DNA of 64,000 bases from Branchiostoma lanceolatum (lineage: Eukaryota; Chordata; Leptocardii; Amphioxiformes; Branchiostomatidae), in assembly GCF_035083965.1 (NCBI RefSeq), contig NC_089732.1, positions 1,160,883-1,224,882 of the forward strand. The letters run 5' to 3'. The notes under the pieces are model-generated. The model worked only from the letters and a program-made list of their open reading frames with translations. It had not been told where the DNA came from and did no database searches. Of the stretch, positions 1 through 9,967 are shown one piece after another (position 1 is the first letter of the stretch; every line of letters starts with the position of its first letter). Position numbers and translations under genes: made by a program.

Positions 1-219
1 CGGTTAAAGATGACGGGATCTTACCGATTTGAAAACCAGATCACTTGCTCCCAGCCTAGTGAATTCCACGGGCAAATGCTGAAAGATCTCAGTCCTGCTA
101 ATCTGACCTCAGACTCAGAGTGTAACCAAGCAAGTGCTGGTAATGCTTTAGTTGGCTCCGTCTGTGGTGTAGTGGCTGGTATGCTTTTCATGGTTGTGAT
201 CATCATTCTCATGCCATAG
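1..219 (+). CDS. LRR-only membrane protein, 3' end only
   Basis: The frame is open from base 1 (R-L-K-M-T-G) to a TAG at 217-219. The visible 72 residues are the second half of an LRRCT cap (F-E-N-Q-I-T-C-S-Q-P, with a later Cys), a short linker and a C-terminal hydrophobic stretch (V-G-S-V-C-G-V-V-A-G and following) that runs to the end with no basic anchor. This matches the C-terminus of the LRR-only genes at 9968 and 14674, so it is the last part of the same kind of gene, whose LRR region lies left of the window. The absence of a cytoplasmic tail suggests a GPI-anchor signal or a tail-less membrane anchor (inference). Confidence 0.85.
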   Translation, partial: RLKMTGSYRFENQITCSQPSEFHGQMLKDLSPANLTSDSECNQASAGNALVGSVCGVVAGMLFMVVIIILMP

Positions 220-426
220 TGCAAGAGGAGGACCGTCATCTTCACAATTGAAGAAGAAAACATTTTTGTAGACTTGAAAACCTTCACTTGCAAAAAGAAG
301 AAGAAGAATGCACTTGGGAAAATCAAAGTTGTTGTAAATTGTAATGGACGATGTCAAGAAAGTTGCAGGAACAAAAACATCTGCCCATGCGTTATTATTG
401 ACAATCACAGAATAACAAAACAATAA
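220..426 (+). other. Open frame continuing after the TAG stop
   Basis: The reading frame of the preceding gene stays open for 68 codons after its TAG, ending at TAA 424-426. It begins C-K-R-R, which is how the tails of the LRR-Ig receptors begin (W-C-K-R or W-C-R-R). It then has an acidic patch, a run of five Lys and a Cys-rich end. It may be a fossil cytoplasmic tail or, less likely, a readthrough extension. It does not resemble the Tyr/Pro-rich tails of the neighbouring receptors beyond its first residues. Confidence 0.4.
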
Positions 427-1230
427 CTGTGTGTTGATTAGCCTATACATGTATATTTGACTGCCATTATAACAGTTAAGATAGCCATCAGATGTAAGTT
501 GAATACTACAATAGAAAAATACACATTCATGCTGTATTTTGTAGGATTTAGTAGCATAAGTGTTATGCTGATTAGGTGTTTTGTTTTGTGCATGTATATT
601 GATTTGTAAGGTTGAAACTTTACTGAGATTAAGTTGTCATAATTTTTTAATTCATAACTTAAAAAGTAAGTGAATGTTTTGTACCCCATAGGAAACTAGT
701 CTAACAATTCCTTAGAAAGAGGGTTTTGTGATGGTTATAAAGTTGATAGATTTTTTGCATAATACATGTACATGATTGTATTATTTGCTGTGTTTTATTG
801 TGTTTTGTCATGTTTTTTTATTTTTGTGTTTGTTTCTGTGAGTGTTTGTGTGTGTGTGTTTTTGTTTGCATGTATATGAATGTGTGTACATGTATTTGTG
901 GACTGTATGTGTTGAGACTTTTCTACTACATTACATATACGGTATTTAATGAATGGGGCTTAATACACAGTCTTGACCAATGTCAATAGATGGAGTAGTT
1001 GTTGAGAAGCATCGCAAATACCAGCCCTGTATGTTACCAGGAGCAGAAACTTAGTAAGTTTGGAATGCACAAGTCTGTACATATCTACAAAGTAATCTCA
1101 TCTGTGATAGTCAGCACATATTCTGATAAATGCGTAACCATCCAGATCAATGTAGTCAAGACAACCATGTCGTCAATTTGGAATGGATTCGTCTGTGCAG
1201 GGCTGTAGAAAATGTGATAGCGAGCTCATG
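427..1230. other. Intergenic 3' flank, no gene seen
   Basis: AT-rich sequence with a TG-rich stretch around 840-900. The same layout (a GTGATG-GTTATAA-like block, then TG-rich DNA) follows the receptor gene at 1926-4493, so the 3' flanks were duplicated together with the genes. No convincing coding frame. Confidence 0.6.
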
Positions 1231-1239
1231 TCCTGATTA

Positions 1240-1324
1240 ATGTTTAACAATGTACACCAATCAACCATGTCATATGATGAGCAAAGTGCAAGGCTGATTT
1301 GTTCAGTCCGCTGTTGTTTGTCAC
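1240..1324 (+). other. Candidate 5' non-coding exon, first type
   Basis: A block conserved upstream of three array genes (here, 5340-5455 and 9076-9177). It ends in TTTGTCAC followed by a consensus splice donor GTAAGT at 1325. No long coding frame crosses it. It is probably a transcribed leader or promoter-proximal exon of the gene at 1926. The left edge is set only by where conservation begins. Confidence 0.45.
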
Positions 1325-1695
1325 GTAAGTGTAAGAACTACACAGGGCAGACATCCCACAGGCACGACACTTAGCATAAGAGAAGAAATCATCCACAAGG
1401 CCTTCCAGGCAAGAACATACACTGAAAACCCGAGTTTCCTGCTTGCTTTGCGAGGTTAGCTTTATGTGTGAACAAAGATTTTGTGCCATGTAAAAATCGT
1501 CTTGTAGCTTTACATGTATAAGTGACTGGATTATTTCTCTTGGCTCATATGTACATTCGTCGCAACATCAATTAAAAAATGATAGCAGTTCGAAAGATTT
1601 TAAGACCTCTATTTCCTCATAAGATAACAAGCAACTTCATAGATCATGCATACTCATACCCGTGTTTGAAGTGGATTTTTACCTTTACCTTGTAG

Positions 1696-1758
1696 GTTTG
1701 ACTAGGTGCAGGATAGGAGCTGCCCTTGTACCTTGATTTTCACTTCAACACTGGCAAG
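1696..1758 (+). other. Candidate 5' non-coding exon 2
   Basis: Bounded by an acceptor (pyrimidine-rich, TTGTAG at 1690-1695) and a donor (GGCAAG|GTATGT). The exon starts GTTTGACTAG, like the 5866 exon upstream of the next gene (GTTTAGCAG). The next likely acceptor is just before the coding exon (CACCATGACAG at about 1906-1916). Confidence 0.55.
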
Positions 1759-1925
1759 GTATGTACTTTGTAAACTTACAATGTTTATGCAAAAATGGAG
1801 TATTTGTTCTCTTCAAAATGGCCATGCAAAATGTACCTAGAGCAAAACGAACGGCATTCTGTTAGAATGATGGATTAAAACAACATTTAATGCCCTTGAT
1901 ATTGCACCATGACAGGGAGTGCACC

Positions 1926-4493
1926 ATGGCTAAGAAGCTACCAGGTGTGCTGATGTTCCTTCTGGTCATCCTGGGATCAGCAGAAGATGACTGCAGCTCA
2001 TCTTGTTCATCTACTTCCTGCACCTGTCCCTATCATCGGCTCACCAGCGTTCCACAGGACCTGCCGACAACAATCACGGACCTCGACTTGCAACGTAATC
2101 AAATCACAACTTTAAGTCAGTCTGATTTCTCACGGTACAGGAACTTAGAGACTTTAGAACTTACATTGAATGATATCTCCACAATCAATTACGGAGCATT
2201 CTACCACTTGTCAAACTTGACCACATTATCGCTTCTTCTTAACCAACTAAAAAATCTCACAGCTCACATGTTTACAGGGCTGGGGAACTTACAGGAACTT
2301 ATCCTAGACTATAACTATGACATCTCTGATATTCAGGCTGGAACTTTCAGTTCAACTCCAAAACTGAGAAGGTTGTACCTGGGTGGCACCGCATTAACAA
2401 CCCTCAGATCTGACATGTTCATAGGGCTGGCAAACCTGCACACCCTTCATCCAAGATATAGTGACATAACTGACATTCAGGCTGGAACTTTCAGCCCAAT
2501 CCCACAACTGAGAAGCTTGTGGCTGGAATACGACAAGTTGACAATCCTAACAGCTGGCATGTTTACAGGGCTGGGTAACTTGCCGGAACTTCGGCTGAAT
2601 GGTAATGACATCACTGATATTCAGGGTGGAACTTTCAGTTCAACACCACAATTGAGAACCTTGGTCCTGTTTTGGAACAAGTTAACAATCCTCCGACCTG
2701 ACATGTTTACAGGGCTGGGTAACCTACTGAGGCTTGAGCTAGAAGGTAACGAGATCCGTGACATTCAGACTGGAACGTTTGATTCAACACCACAACTCGC
2801 GTTCCTATACCTGCAAAATAATCGCTTTCAAACAATCCCGCGCAACTCACTTGTACCTTTATCGAATTTGCATACTCTTAACTTGTCTGGCAACAACATC
2901 ACAATGTTTCCCATTGAAGATTTATCAAGACTTCAAAGACTTTCTCGTCTTTACCTTCAGGACAACCAAATGGCAATTCTTCCGTCCACAGTCTATGACC
3001 TCCTGACATCAATCTCTGATGTCAACATTGGCAACAACCCCTGGCAGTGTGACTGTAGGATGCTTTCTTTTAGGCTACAGATGTCAGGACTGTATCCATT
3101 TGAAAACCAGATCAATTGTTCCCTACCTGACGATCTCAATGGGCAGAGGCTTATAGACATTCATCCTGAAGATTTGATGTCTAACTGTGAAGATCCAACA
3201 ATCGTAAGATTTGAGAGAGGTGGCAATACGATATCGGTACAAGACGAAACATTCCAATTAGTCTGTGAAGCTTCAGGAATCCCCACACCAGACATCACAG
3301 TCATTCTCCCATCTGGACTGAACGTAACTTTCGAGTCAGTTGGGAGAGTAGTTGGGCAGATCAATGGCACTGTCATGATAACAAATGTTACCGCAGCAGA
3401 TGCTGGTCTGTATGTCTGTATTGCAGGGAGTACTGTTGGATCAACATTTGCTACAATGTCTGTAAATTTGGCCTATCAAAAGCCAGCAATTGTGAGGTTG
3501 GAGAGTATTGTCAACCCATTGGTACAAGGGGAAATCCTCCATTTGGTCTGTGAAGCTTCAGGAATCCCTACACCAGACATCACAGTCATTCTCCCATCTG
3601 GGCTCAATGTGACTGTTGCGCCAGAAAGGAAAGGGAATAGTAGCTTCGCCATAACCAACGTTACTGCAGCAGATGCTGGTCTGTATGTCTGTATTGCAGT
3701 AAATGCAGCTGGCTCAAGTTTTGCCACCCTGGTTGTAGATCCACAGGCAGCACCCACAACTGTTTCGATACCATCAGTGACCGCCCCTCTTGCAACAACC
3801 TCAAACAGCCCAAAAAGTAGCACTGACCTTGATTCTTCTATGACATCTTTCTCTCCACCTGTTTCTGCTTTTTCATCACATTCAAAACTACCTGAACCAG
3901 CTCCCACATTCTCACTTTCTGTCCTCCTTGGAGCTATCTGTGGTTCCATAGCCGGCACTGTCATCATTGGCGGCATCATTCTCACTATCTGGTGCAAAAG
4001 GAACAACAAGAGTCCTCAAAAAGGCCCAGACTTCAGCGTTGTTTTTAACAACACCAACACCACAACTACTGTTATAACTAACACTCAAACAAGACATCCC
4101 CAAGCTATGAATGAATCCTTGAATGTCCGAAACCCACAGAACGTCCCAATGCCAGTTTCTTCCCAGTTCGAACCTTACGAAGACGTAGAGCCTCCTCCAA
4201 GTAACCCCAGACTTAGAGGTCCAAGGCAACCCGCTTTAAGACAGGCCCTTCGACCACCCAACAGAAACAACACTCCCAACGATGATTTACCCCCACTTCC
4301 CCCTCCCCGTGTAGCGAGTGCTTCTGGGGCAGAGGACAGCTTGCACCACTACCAACCTCTGTCAAACACCAGGATTGAACAAAGCAATGGCAATGGTACC
4401 CCGCACCACTACCAGTCTCTATCCAACACCGGGAATGTACAGAACAATAGCCTTGATAGCCCACACCACTACCAGTCTCTAAGAAAGACCTGA
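1926..4493 (+). CDS. LRR-Ig-Ig type I transmembrane receptor
   Basis: 855 residues in one exon. ATG at 1926 is preferred to the in-frame upstream codon at 1890, because it opens the family signal peptide (M-A-K-K-L-P-G-V-L-M-F-L-L) and follows a likely splice acceptor. Order: signal peptide 1-20; Cys-rich LRRNT 23-50; about 13 LRRs (51-370); LRRCT 371-421 (N-P-W-Q-C-D-C); two Ig domains (423-515 and 519-605) with Cys pairs and D-A-G-L-Y-V-C; Ser/Thr/Pro stalk 606-662; membrane helix 664-689; cytoplasmic tail of 166 residues. The tail has a Pro-rich stretch (P-L-P-P-P-R, a class II SH3-type motif) and three H-H-Y-Q-x-L motifs. Both Ig domains lack the usual core Trp of strand C. Likely a cell-surface recognition receptor; the ligand is unknown. 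Confidence 0.93.
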   Translation: MAKKLPGVLMFLLVILGSAEDDCSSSCSSTSCTCPYHRLTSVPQDLPTTITDLDLQRNQITTLSQSDFSRYRNLETLELTLNDISTINYGAFYHLSNLTTLSLLLNQLKNLTAHMFTGLGNLQELILDYNYDISDIQAGTFSSTPKLRRLYLGGTALTTLRSDMFIGLANLHTLHPRYSDITDIQAGTFSPIPQLRSLWLEYDKLTILTAGMFTGLGNLPELRLNGNDITDIQGGTFSSTPQLRTLVLFWNKLTILRPDMFTGLGNLLRLELEGNEIRDIQTGTFDSTPQLAFLYLQNNRFQTIPRNSLVPLSNLHTLNLSGNNITMFPIEDLSRLQRLSRLYLQDNQMAILPSTVYDLLTSISDVNIGNNPWQCDCRMLSFRLQMSGLYPFENQINCSLPDDLNGQRLIDIHPEDLMSNCEDPTIVRFERGGNTISVQDETFQLVCEASGIPTPDITVILPSGLNVTFESVGRVVGQINGTVMITNVTAADAGLYVCIAGSTVGSTFATMSVNLAYQKPAIVRLESIVNPLVQGEILHLVCEASGIPTPDITVILPSGLNVTVAPERKGNSSFAITNVTAADAGLYVCIAVNAAGSSFATLVVDPQAAPTTVSIPSVTAPLATTSNSPKSSTDLDSSMTSFSPPVSAFSSHSKLPEPAPTFSLSVLLGAICGSIAGTVIIGGIILTIWCKRNNKSPQKGPDFSVVFNNTNTTTTVITNTQTRHPQAMNESLNVRNPQNVPMPVSSQFEPYEDVEPPPSNPRLRGPRQPALRQALRPPNRNNTPNDDLPPLPPPRVASASGAEDSLHHYQPLSNTRIEQSNGNGTPHHYQSLSNTGNVQNNSLDSPHHYQSLRKT

Positions 4494-5026
4494 ACAACCA
4501 GCCAAAAGATCGAATGCCCACCCTTACGGTAAGGGCACACTGACGATCCTTTACACTAAACAGCTAGGCTAGATTAAACAACCAGCCTGAATATCCCACA
4601 GACTTAAGATGTGATGATCAAACTATAGACTTGCAAATGTTAAAATAGCCACCAAGTGTTCCACAGACTCAATGTGCAACCATGCTTTAATATGGAGTTA
4701 TATGAAGGTTCCAGTGCCAGAATCATTTCAGCGATTAGGCCAGGTTTTACAATGTATGTTTACTTAATTGTTTACTGTTGAAATTCTATTGAGATGTTGT
4801 CACATTTTTCTATAAACGGTTTCATAAGCTTAAGTCTTTAGTAAATGTTTCTGTGCCCCATCGGAAACAAATATTTGTTAACATGGTGTGAGATTTTGTT
4901 ACTATTTTGTGATGATTATGAATTTGATGCATAATGGCATGATACAGGCATCTTTGTTTGTGTGTGTTTTCTTGAAGGTATATACATGTGCGCGTTTATA
5001 TCTGTGTGTGTGTGTGTGTGTGCGTG

Positions 5027-5067
<41 letters not shown>

Positions 5068-5330
5068 GCATGTGAGTTCACGCACAGACATTAACTCGGT
5101 AAGCGAGAGGGGGAATTCTGATGAAATAAGAATAAACAACAAATCTAGAGAGCATTTCTACTAACTACATAATTATACAATGCACAGCATTTACATGGTT
5201 ACTGTACTTAATATAAGCAAAATGTCTATCTTGACCACTGTCAATAGAGGAAGTAGTTGTTTCACAGCTTTACAAATATATGTACCAGGGAGAGAAACTT
5301 AGTGAATTTGGAATGCATTTAGTCTGTGCG
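4494..5330. other. 3' flank without a gene
   Basis: The presumed 3' UTR and flank of the receptor at 1926. Nothing coding was seen. It contains the TG microsatellite listed separately. Confidence 0.6.
4996..5070. repeat. (TG)n microsatellite
   Basis: An almost pure TG tract with occasional C or T interruptions. Similar tracts lie 3' of other array genes. Confidence 0.95.
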
Positions 5331-5865
5331 GGGCTACAACTACTAAAAGTAGTGAATGTTTAACCATCAAGATCAGGGTACGCAAATCAACCACGCCATA
5401 TGAGGTGCAAGGTGCAAGGCTGACTAGCTCAGTCGCTGTTGTTTGTCGAGGTAGTGTAAGAACTACATAGAGAAGATATTCAACAGAACAACAACAGAAG
5501 TTCTAGAAGTCTTCCTAGCGAGAAAGTGTCCAGTCTGGAAGGCAAGTTAAATGGTTTTGTGTGTACAGCAAAGTTACATTCCGTTATATGTGCATTCAGT
5601 TGTAAACATCAAATGCTGTAAGATAATTCATTATACTGATACGTTATATTTTATACATTATACCAATGATCTTTATATATTTACTTAAAACAGTAATGAA
5701 ACCTTTAGTATTACTATCGTATGACCAAAATATTGACTTATAATCTTATTTACAGAATAACAGCTTTTCAAAAATGAACACCTGGAACGATTAATACCCA
5801 TAACATAATATGTACTCTTAGGTCATGTGGATGACCTGTACTTAAGATAACGTTGTTTTTCTCAG

Positions 5866-5938
5866 GTTTAGCAGTTTAAGGCACATGCTCTATACCGGCT
5901 GACTACTTCTGTACAATCCCCGCGGCTTTAGTATCAAG
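5866..5938 (+). other. Candidate 5' non-coding exon 2
   Basis: The acceptor TTTTTCTCAG ends at 5865 and the donor ATCAAG|GTGAGT follows 5938. It lies at the same relative position as the exon at 1696-1758 and begins with a similar sequence. A preceding leader block at 5340-5455 is shared with the first gene. The next likely acceptor is GTACCGTGACAG, about 12 bases before the ATG at 6287. Confidence 0.55.
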
Positions 5939-6286
5939 GTGAGTGCAATGCATCTTAAAGTTTGCACAAATTCGTAAGTCATATGAAGAAGCGTTGGATT
6001 ATCTATAAATGATGTTATAAGATGTACAATCATGTAGGTATGGGTTAACTAATAGTATATTTGGCCTCCGTTTGTCAAGTATGGATTACATGGCATGACA
6101 GTTGTCATGTTCACAACAGTACTATCAAGGCACTGAGTCTGATCAATAACTGCACAGATTCATAGTCTTTGATAATTGATATGTTGCCCACAAAGACATT
6201 TGCAAAATGTACAACCACGTAGGTATAGATACTATGGTACTTAGCCCCTCTTCTCTTAAATCTTGTACCGTGACAGAGATTTCATC

Positions 6287-8032
6287 ATGGCTAAGACGCT
6301 ACCAGGTGTGCCGATGTTCCTCCTGGTCATCCTTGCGGTGTTGGGAGCAGCTGAAGCTGACTGCAGCTGTTCATCCCCATTCTGTAACTGCAACAACCAG
6401 AGCCTCACCAGTGTCCCACAGGACCTGCCTACAGACATCACCAGCTTGGACTTGGGAACTAACCAGATCACAACTTTGAGTCAGTCCGATTTCTCACGGT
6501 ATAGGAGCTTAACGGATTTATATGTTGATAACAATCGCATCTCTACTATCAATACCCAGGCATTTTATTACTTGTCGAATGTTACTATAATATGGTTTAA
6601 CACTAATCAAATACCAGGCCTCAGGTCCGACATGTTCACAGGGTTGGGAAGCTTGCGGAGCCTCATTCTATGGTCTAATAACATCAGTGACATTGAGGCT
6701 GGAACTTTCCTTCCAACGCCACGACTGAGAAGCTTGTCCCTTCAAAGCAACAAGTTAGCGGGCCTTAGATCTGACATGTTAGCAGGGCTGAGAGACTTAC
6801 AGAGCCTTTATCTATATGATAATGATATCATTGATATTCAGGCAGGAACTTTCAATCCAACACCAGACCTCAGGAACGTGTATTTGTCCAACAACCACAT
6901 TCCCTCTATCCCGTCAAAACTACTGGCTAATCTAGTGCAACTGAGATCGATCCAGTTATCTAACAACAACATCACAGAGTTTCCCTTTGGAGATTTGTCA
7001 AACATTCAAACAATCTCTGCTCTATCCCTTGACAATAACCAGATGACAACTCTTCCATCTGTAGCATATGACATACTTATGCCAGTCTTCCTTGTGAGAA
7101 TTCAGAAGAATCCCTGGCAGTGTGACTGTAGGATGTATGACTTTAGGTTAAAGATGACAGGGATTTATTCATTTGAACACCAGATAAATTGCTCCCAACC
7201 TGACCACCTCCATGGGCAGATGCTAAAAGACATCAATCCTGAAAATCTGATGTTCGATTGTAAAGAACCAACAATTGTGAGATTTGAGAGAGGGGACAAT
7301 ACGTTACTGGTACACGGAGAAACTCTTTATTTAGTGTGTGAAGCTTCAGGTCCCCCCACACCAGATATCACAGTCACTCTCCCCTCTGAGTTGAACGTCA
7401 CCGTTTCGTCAGTTGGGAGAGTGACTATAGATGTGAATGGTGTCATCACCATAACCAATGTCACTGCAGCAGACACTGGTCTGTACTTCTGTATTGCAGT
7501 AAGTCCTGTGGGCTCCAACTTTGCCACACTTGATGTCCAGGACATATTCTATGAAAAGCCGACTATTTTTAGTTTTGAGAGGATTGAAAACAATGTCTTG
7601 GTACAAGGAGAAACATTTTCTTTGGTCTGTGAAGCTTCTGGAATCCCTACACCAGATATCACAGTCATTATCCCATCTGGACTGAATGCAACTGTTGAGT
7701 CAGTTGGGAGAGTAACTGTTGATGCAAATGGTACTGTCATTATCAGGGGTGTTACTGTCGAAGATGAGGGCCTTTACGCCTGTATTGCAATCAATCCCGC
7801 TGGCTCAGCATTTGCCACCCTTGTTGTTCAGTTTCTACAGATACCTGAATTTGTCCCTAGTTTCTCCTTGCCTGTACTCGTTGGGGCCATCTTTGGTTCA
7901 GTAGTAGGTATACTCCTCATTGGAGGCATCATTCTCACAGTCTGGTGCAGGAGGTACAACAAGAGTCCTACTGAAGGTTCAGAAAACACTGTTGTTCTAA
8001 AAAACATCAACACCACAACTACCGCACTGTGA
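6287..8032 (+). CDS. LRR-Ig-Ig transmembrane receptor with shortened tail
   Basis: 581 residues in one exon. ATG 6287 starts the family signal peptide (M-A-K-T-L-P-G-V-P-M). Order: LRRNT 26-50, about nine LRRs (51-270), LRRCT 275-325, Ig1 327-417, Ig2 423-514, a very short stalk, membrane helix 527-554 with two G-x-x-x-G steps, and only 27 cytoplasmic residues ending N-T-T-T-T-A-L. The closest paralog (1926-4493) carries a 166-residue tail. Sequence homologous to that tail continues after the stop but is out of frame, so this is a truncated receptor and not an original short form. Both Ig domains lack the canonical strand-C Trp. Probably still displayed at the surface, but without the distal signalling motifs. 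Confidence 0.9.
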   Translation: MAKTLPGVPMFLLVILAVLGAAEADCSCSSPFCNCNNQSLTSVPQDLPTDITSLDLGTNQITTLSQSDFSRYRSLTDLYVDNNRISTINTQAFYYLSNVTIIWFNTNQIPGLRSDMFTGLGSLRSLILWSNNISDIEAGTFLPTPRLRSLSLQSNKLAGLRSDMLAGLRDLQSLYLYDNDIIDIQAGTFNPTPDLRNVYLSNNHIPSIPSKLLANLVQLRSIQLSNNNITEFPFGDLSNIQTISALSLDNNQMTTLPSVAYDILMPVFLVRIQKNPWQCDCRMYDFRLKMTGIYSFEHQINCSQPDHLHGQMLKDINPENLMFDCKEPTIVRFERGDNTLLVHGETLYLVCEASGPPTPDITVTLPSELNVTVSSVGRVTIDVNGVITITNVTAADTGLYFCIAVSPVGSNFATLDVQDIFYEKPTIFSFERIENNVLVQGETFSLVCEASGIPTPDITVIIPSGLNATVESVGRVTVDANGTVIIRGVTVEDEGLYACIAINPAGSAFATLVVQFLQIPEFVPSFSLPVLVGAIFGSVVGILLIGGIILTVWCRRYNKSPTEGSENTVVLKNINTTTTAL

Positions 8033-8421
8033 GAACTAATAGGTGGTCTGACAGGGGAAACTCACAAGTGTGAGTGAGAAACCCTCAGCATGTCCCACGG
8101 CCAGCTTCCTCACAGTTTGAACCTTGCGAATACGTGGTGCCCTCCAAGTAAGCTCAGACCAAGACCAAGAGGCGCAGTTCCAGGGCCGCCCGCTAGAAGG
8201 CAGACTCTTAGACCACCCAACAGAAACAACACTCCTAACAATGAGCTTCCCCCTCCCCGGACAACTAATGCTGCCGTGTGTGAGAATATAGAATATACCT
8301 GAGCACGCATACCAACCTCTAACAACGGCTACGACGATCCACAAAACCTCCAGTCTCTAGCAATGGCTGGGAATCAGTCAAGCAATGGCCATGACACTCC
8401 CAGTCACTACCAGTCTCTATA
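8033..8421 (+). pseudogene. Decayed cytoplasmic-tail sequence of the preceding receptor
   Basis: After TGA 8030-8032 the DNA still aligns with the tail of the 1926 gene. One frame reads S-S-Q-F-E-P-C-E-Y-V then stops; another reads R-P-P-N-R-N-N-T-P-N; another ends S-H-Y-Q-S-L followed by TAA at about 8419-8421. Several indels and stops separate these pieces. It is probably now 3' UTR. Confidence 0.8.
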
Positions 8422-9060
8422 AATGAAGACCTGAAAAGCCAACCAAATATCAAGAAGCCAGACAAGATAAAACAACCAGCCTTAATACCACACAGTCAAC
8501 CCTGAGACTTGCTTCCATGTATGTAATGTAATGTATGTAATGTAGGCAAAGGACTGAACATCCTAAAGATGATGTACAATCTTTATACAATGTCAAGTAT
8601 AGAGATTAGATAGCCATCTCATGATAAGAGGATCTGACAATTACGTTGAATCCTGGTTTGATGAAAATTATGGGATTTTCTTCATGTTTGTGAACTGATG
8701 ATTAAGCTCATAAACTATCCATGGTTTCTCGTGCATGTGTGTCATGTTTGTTTATTTGTTTGTTTACATGCACCTTTCTGTGTATATGTTTGTGTTTTTT
8801 TGTGTGTTTAAGTGTGAGTGTGTTTCTGTCTGAGGGCGTAACTTAGGTCTTTGAGCATTTGACTTAACAGCCCACCATTTCTACATTTCTTATCTCCTAA
8901 CTACATGTCATATTCAACATTAGAATGCGAAGAGTCTAGTACGGTAAAAGTTCTGTCGTACCGGTGTCGACAGATACCTGTTTCACCTGAATAGCAACAA
9001 GGGAAAAACATGGTATTTGGAATGCGTTTAATAGTCTCTGCAGAGCTGCGACTATTATGT
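8422..9060. other. 3' flank without a gene
   Basis: A short ATGTAATGT-type tandem near 8520 and TG/TTTG-rich DNA at 8735-8830. No supported coding region. Confidence 0.55.
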
Positions 9061-9075
9061 ACAATCGCGAACACA

Positions 9076-9304
9076 CACACTGGTGAATGTTTAACCATCC
9101 AGAACAAAGTAACCGTAACAGCCATGACGCCATTAGGGCAAGGTACAAGTACGACTTGTTATGTCACTGCGGTTTGTCGTGTAAGGGAACTACATAGCAG
9201 ATATCACACAAGTACGGCAGCTAGAACGTGCGAAGAAGTCATCTAGGCCTCTCTTGGCAAGAACAGGTGTCCGGAAACTTGAGTTTAGAGTTTGCCTCGA
9301 AAAG
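9076..9304 (+). other. Candidate 5' leader exon region of the next gene
   Basis: Homologous to the leader blocks at 1230-1454 and 5340-5540. It ends at a donor-like CGAAAAG|GTTAGT (intron starts at 9305), matching GCGAG|GTTAGC at 1454/1455. It supports a spliced 5' UTR for the gene at 9968, whose acceptor is probably TTGTTGTAG ending at 9952. Confidence 0.45.
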
Positions 9305-9952
9305 GTTAGTTTTATGCACAGCGTGTGCAGTAGTATGTTCATCATCATCGCATTGGATTACCCTTATTTGGCCCCTTCAGGGTCAAAGTAGGGGAGGGGG
9401 GAGTTGAGGTCCCGGGCTAAGACGGGCAGGCCTCCAGCCTGGCACGGAACGACACAGCGGTGGGAGCCGTCACAACCGTGCCAGGCGGAGTGTTCCACTG
9501 GTGAATGGTGCGAGGGGAAAATGAGCATTTGTATTTATCTGTCCTAGCGTTTATAGTTTGAAATTTGAGCTGGTGGCTCCCCCGGGTGCCATGTAAACAT
9601 CACATGCTTTGACCTCTCTTTTGTTTGTACCTTTAGTTATTCATGAGAGGCTCAAATCGGCCTGCAGGCCGCTTTTCATTGAGGACATGAGGGAAGAGGT
9701 AAGGGTCAGGCAAAATATATAACAAAGATGCAGTTTACATGAACTAATTAATCTATACACATAATACACATATAATCTATACAATTTTCTAAGGCTGATC
9801 ATTTAGATGCTAGATAAACATGAAAAGTTTTTATGATGGATTTCATTCCTGTCTTATATGAACATTTATTGCAAAAACGTATCATAAAACAAAACAAAAA
9901 TGTAGCAGTCTGATAGTATCTTAAGAAGCAAATATCATTGATGTTGTTGTAG
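9305..9952. other. Probable 5' UTR intron, no gene seen
   Basis: A GC-richer insert at about 9360-9520 (GGTCCCGGG and a GCCTGGCACGG / CCGTGCCAGGC inverted pair) looks like a dispersed repeat. The rest is AT-rich and non-coding. Confidence 0.45.
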
Positions 9953-9967
9953 GACAAAGGAAGCGTC

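Noticed and set aside
3476..4229. Minus-strand open frames opposite the 1926 receptor
   Set aside because: Antisense shadows of the Ig2, stalk and tail; no independent start context or domain.
4888..5094. Cys/Val-rich open frame over TG repeats (also 798-989 and 11639-12177)
   Set aside because: Produced by the dinucleotide tract.
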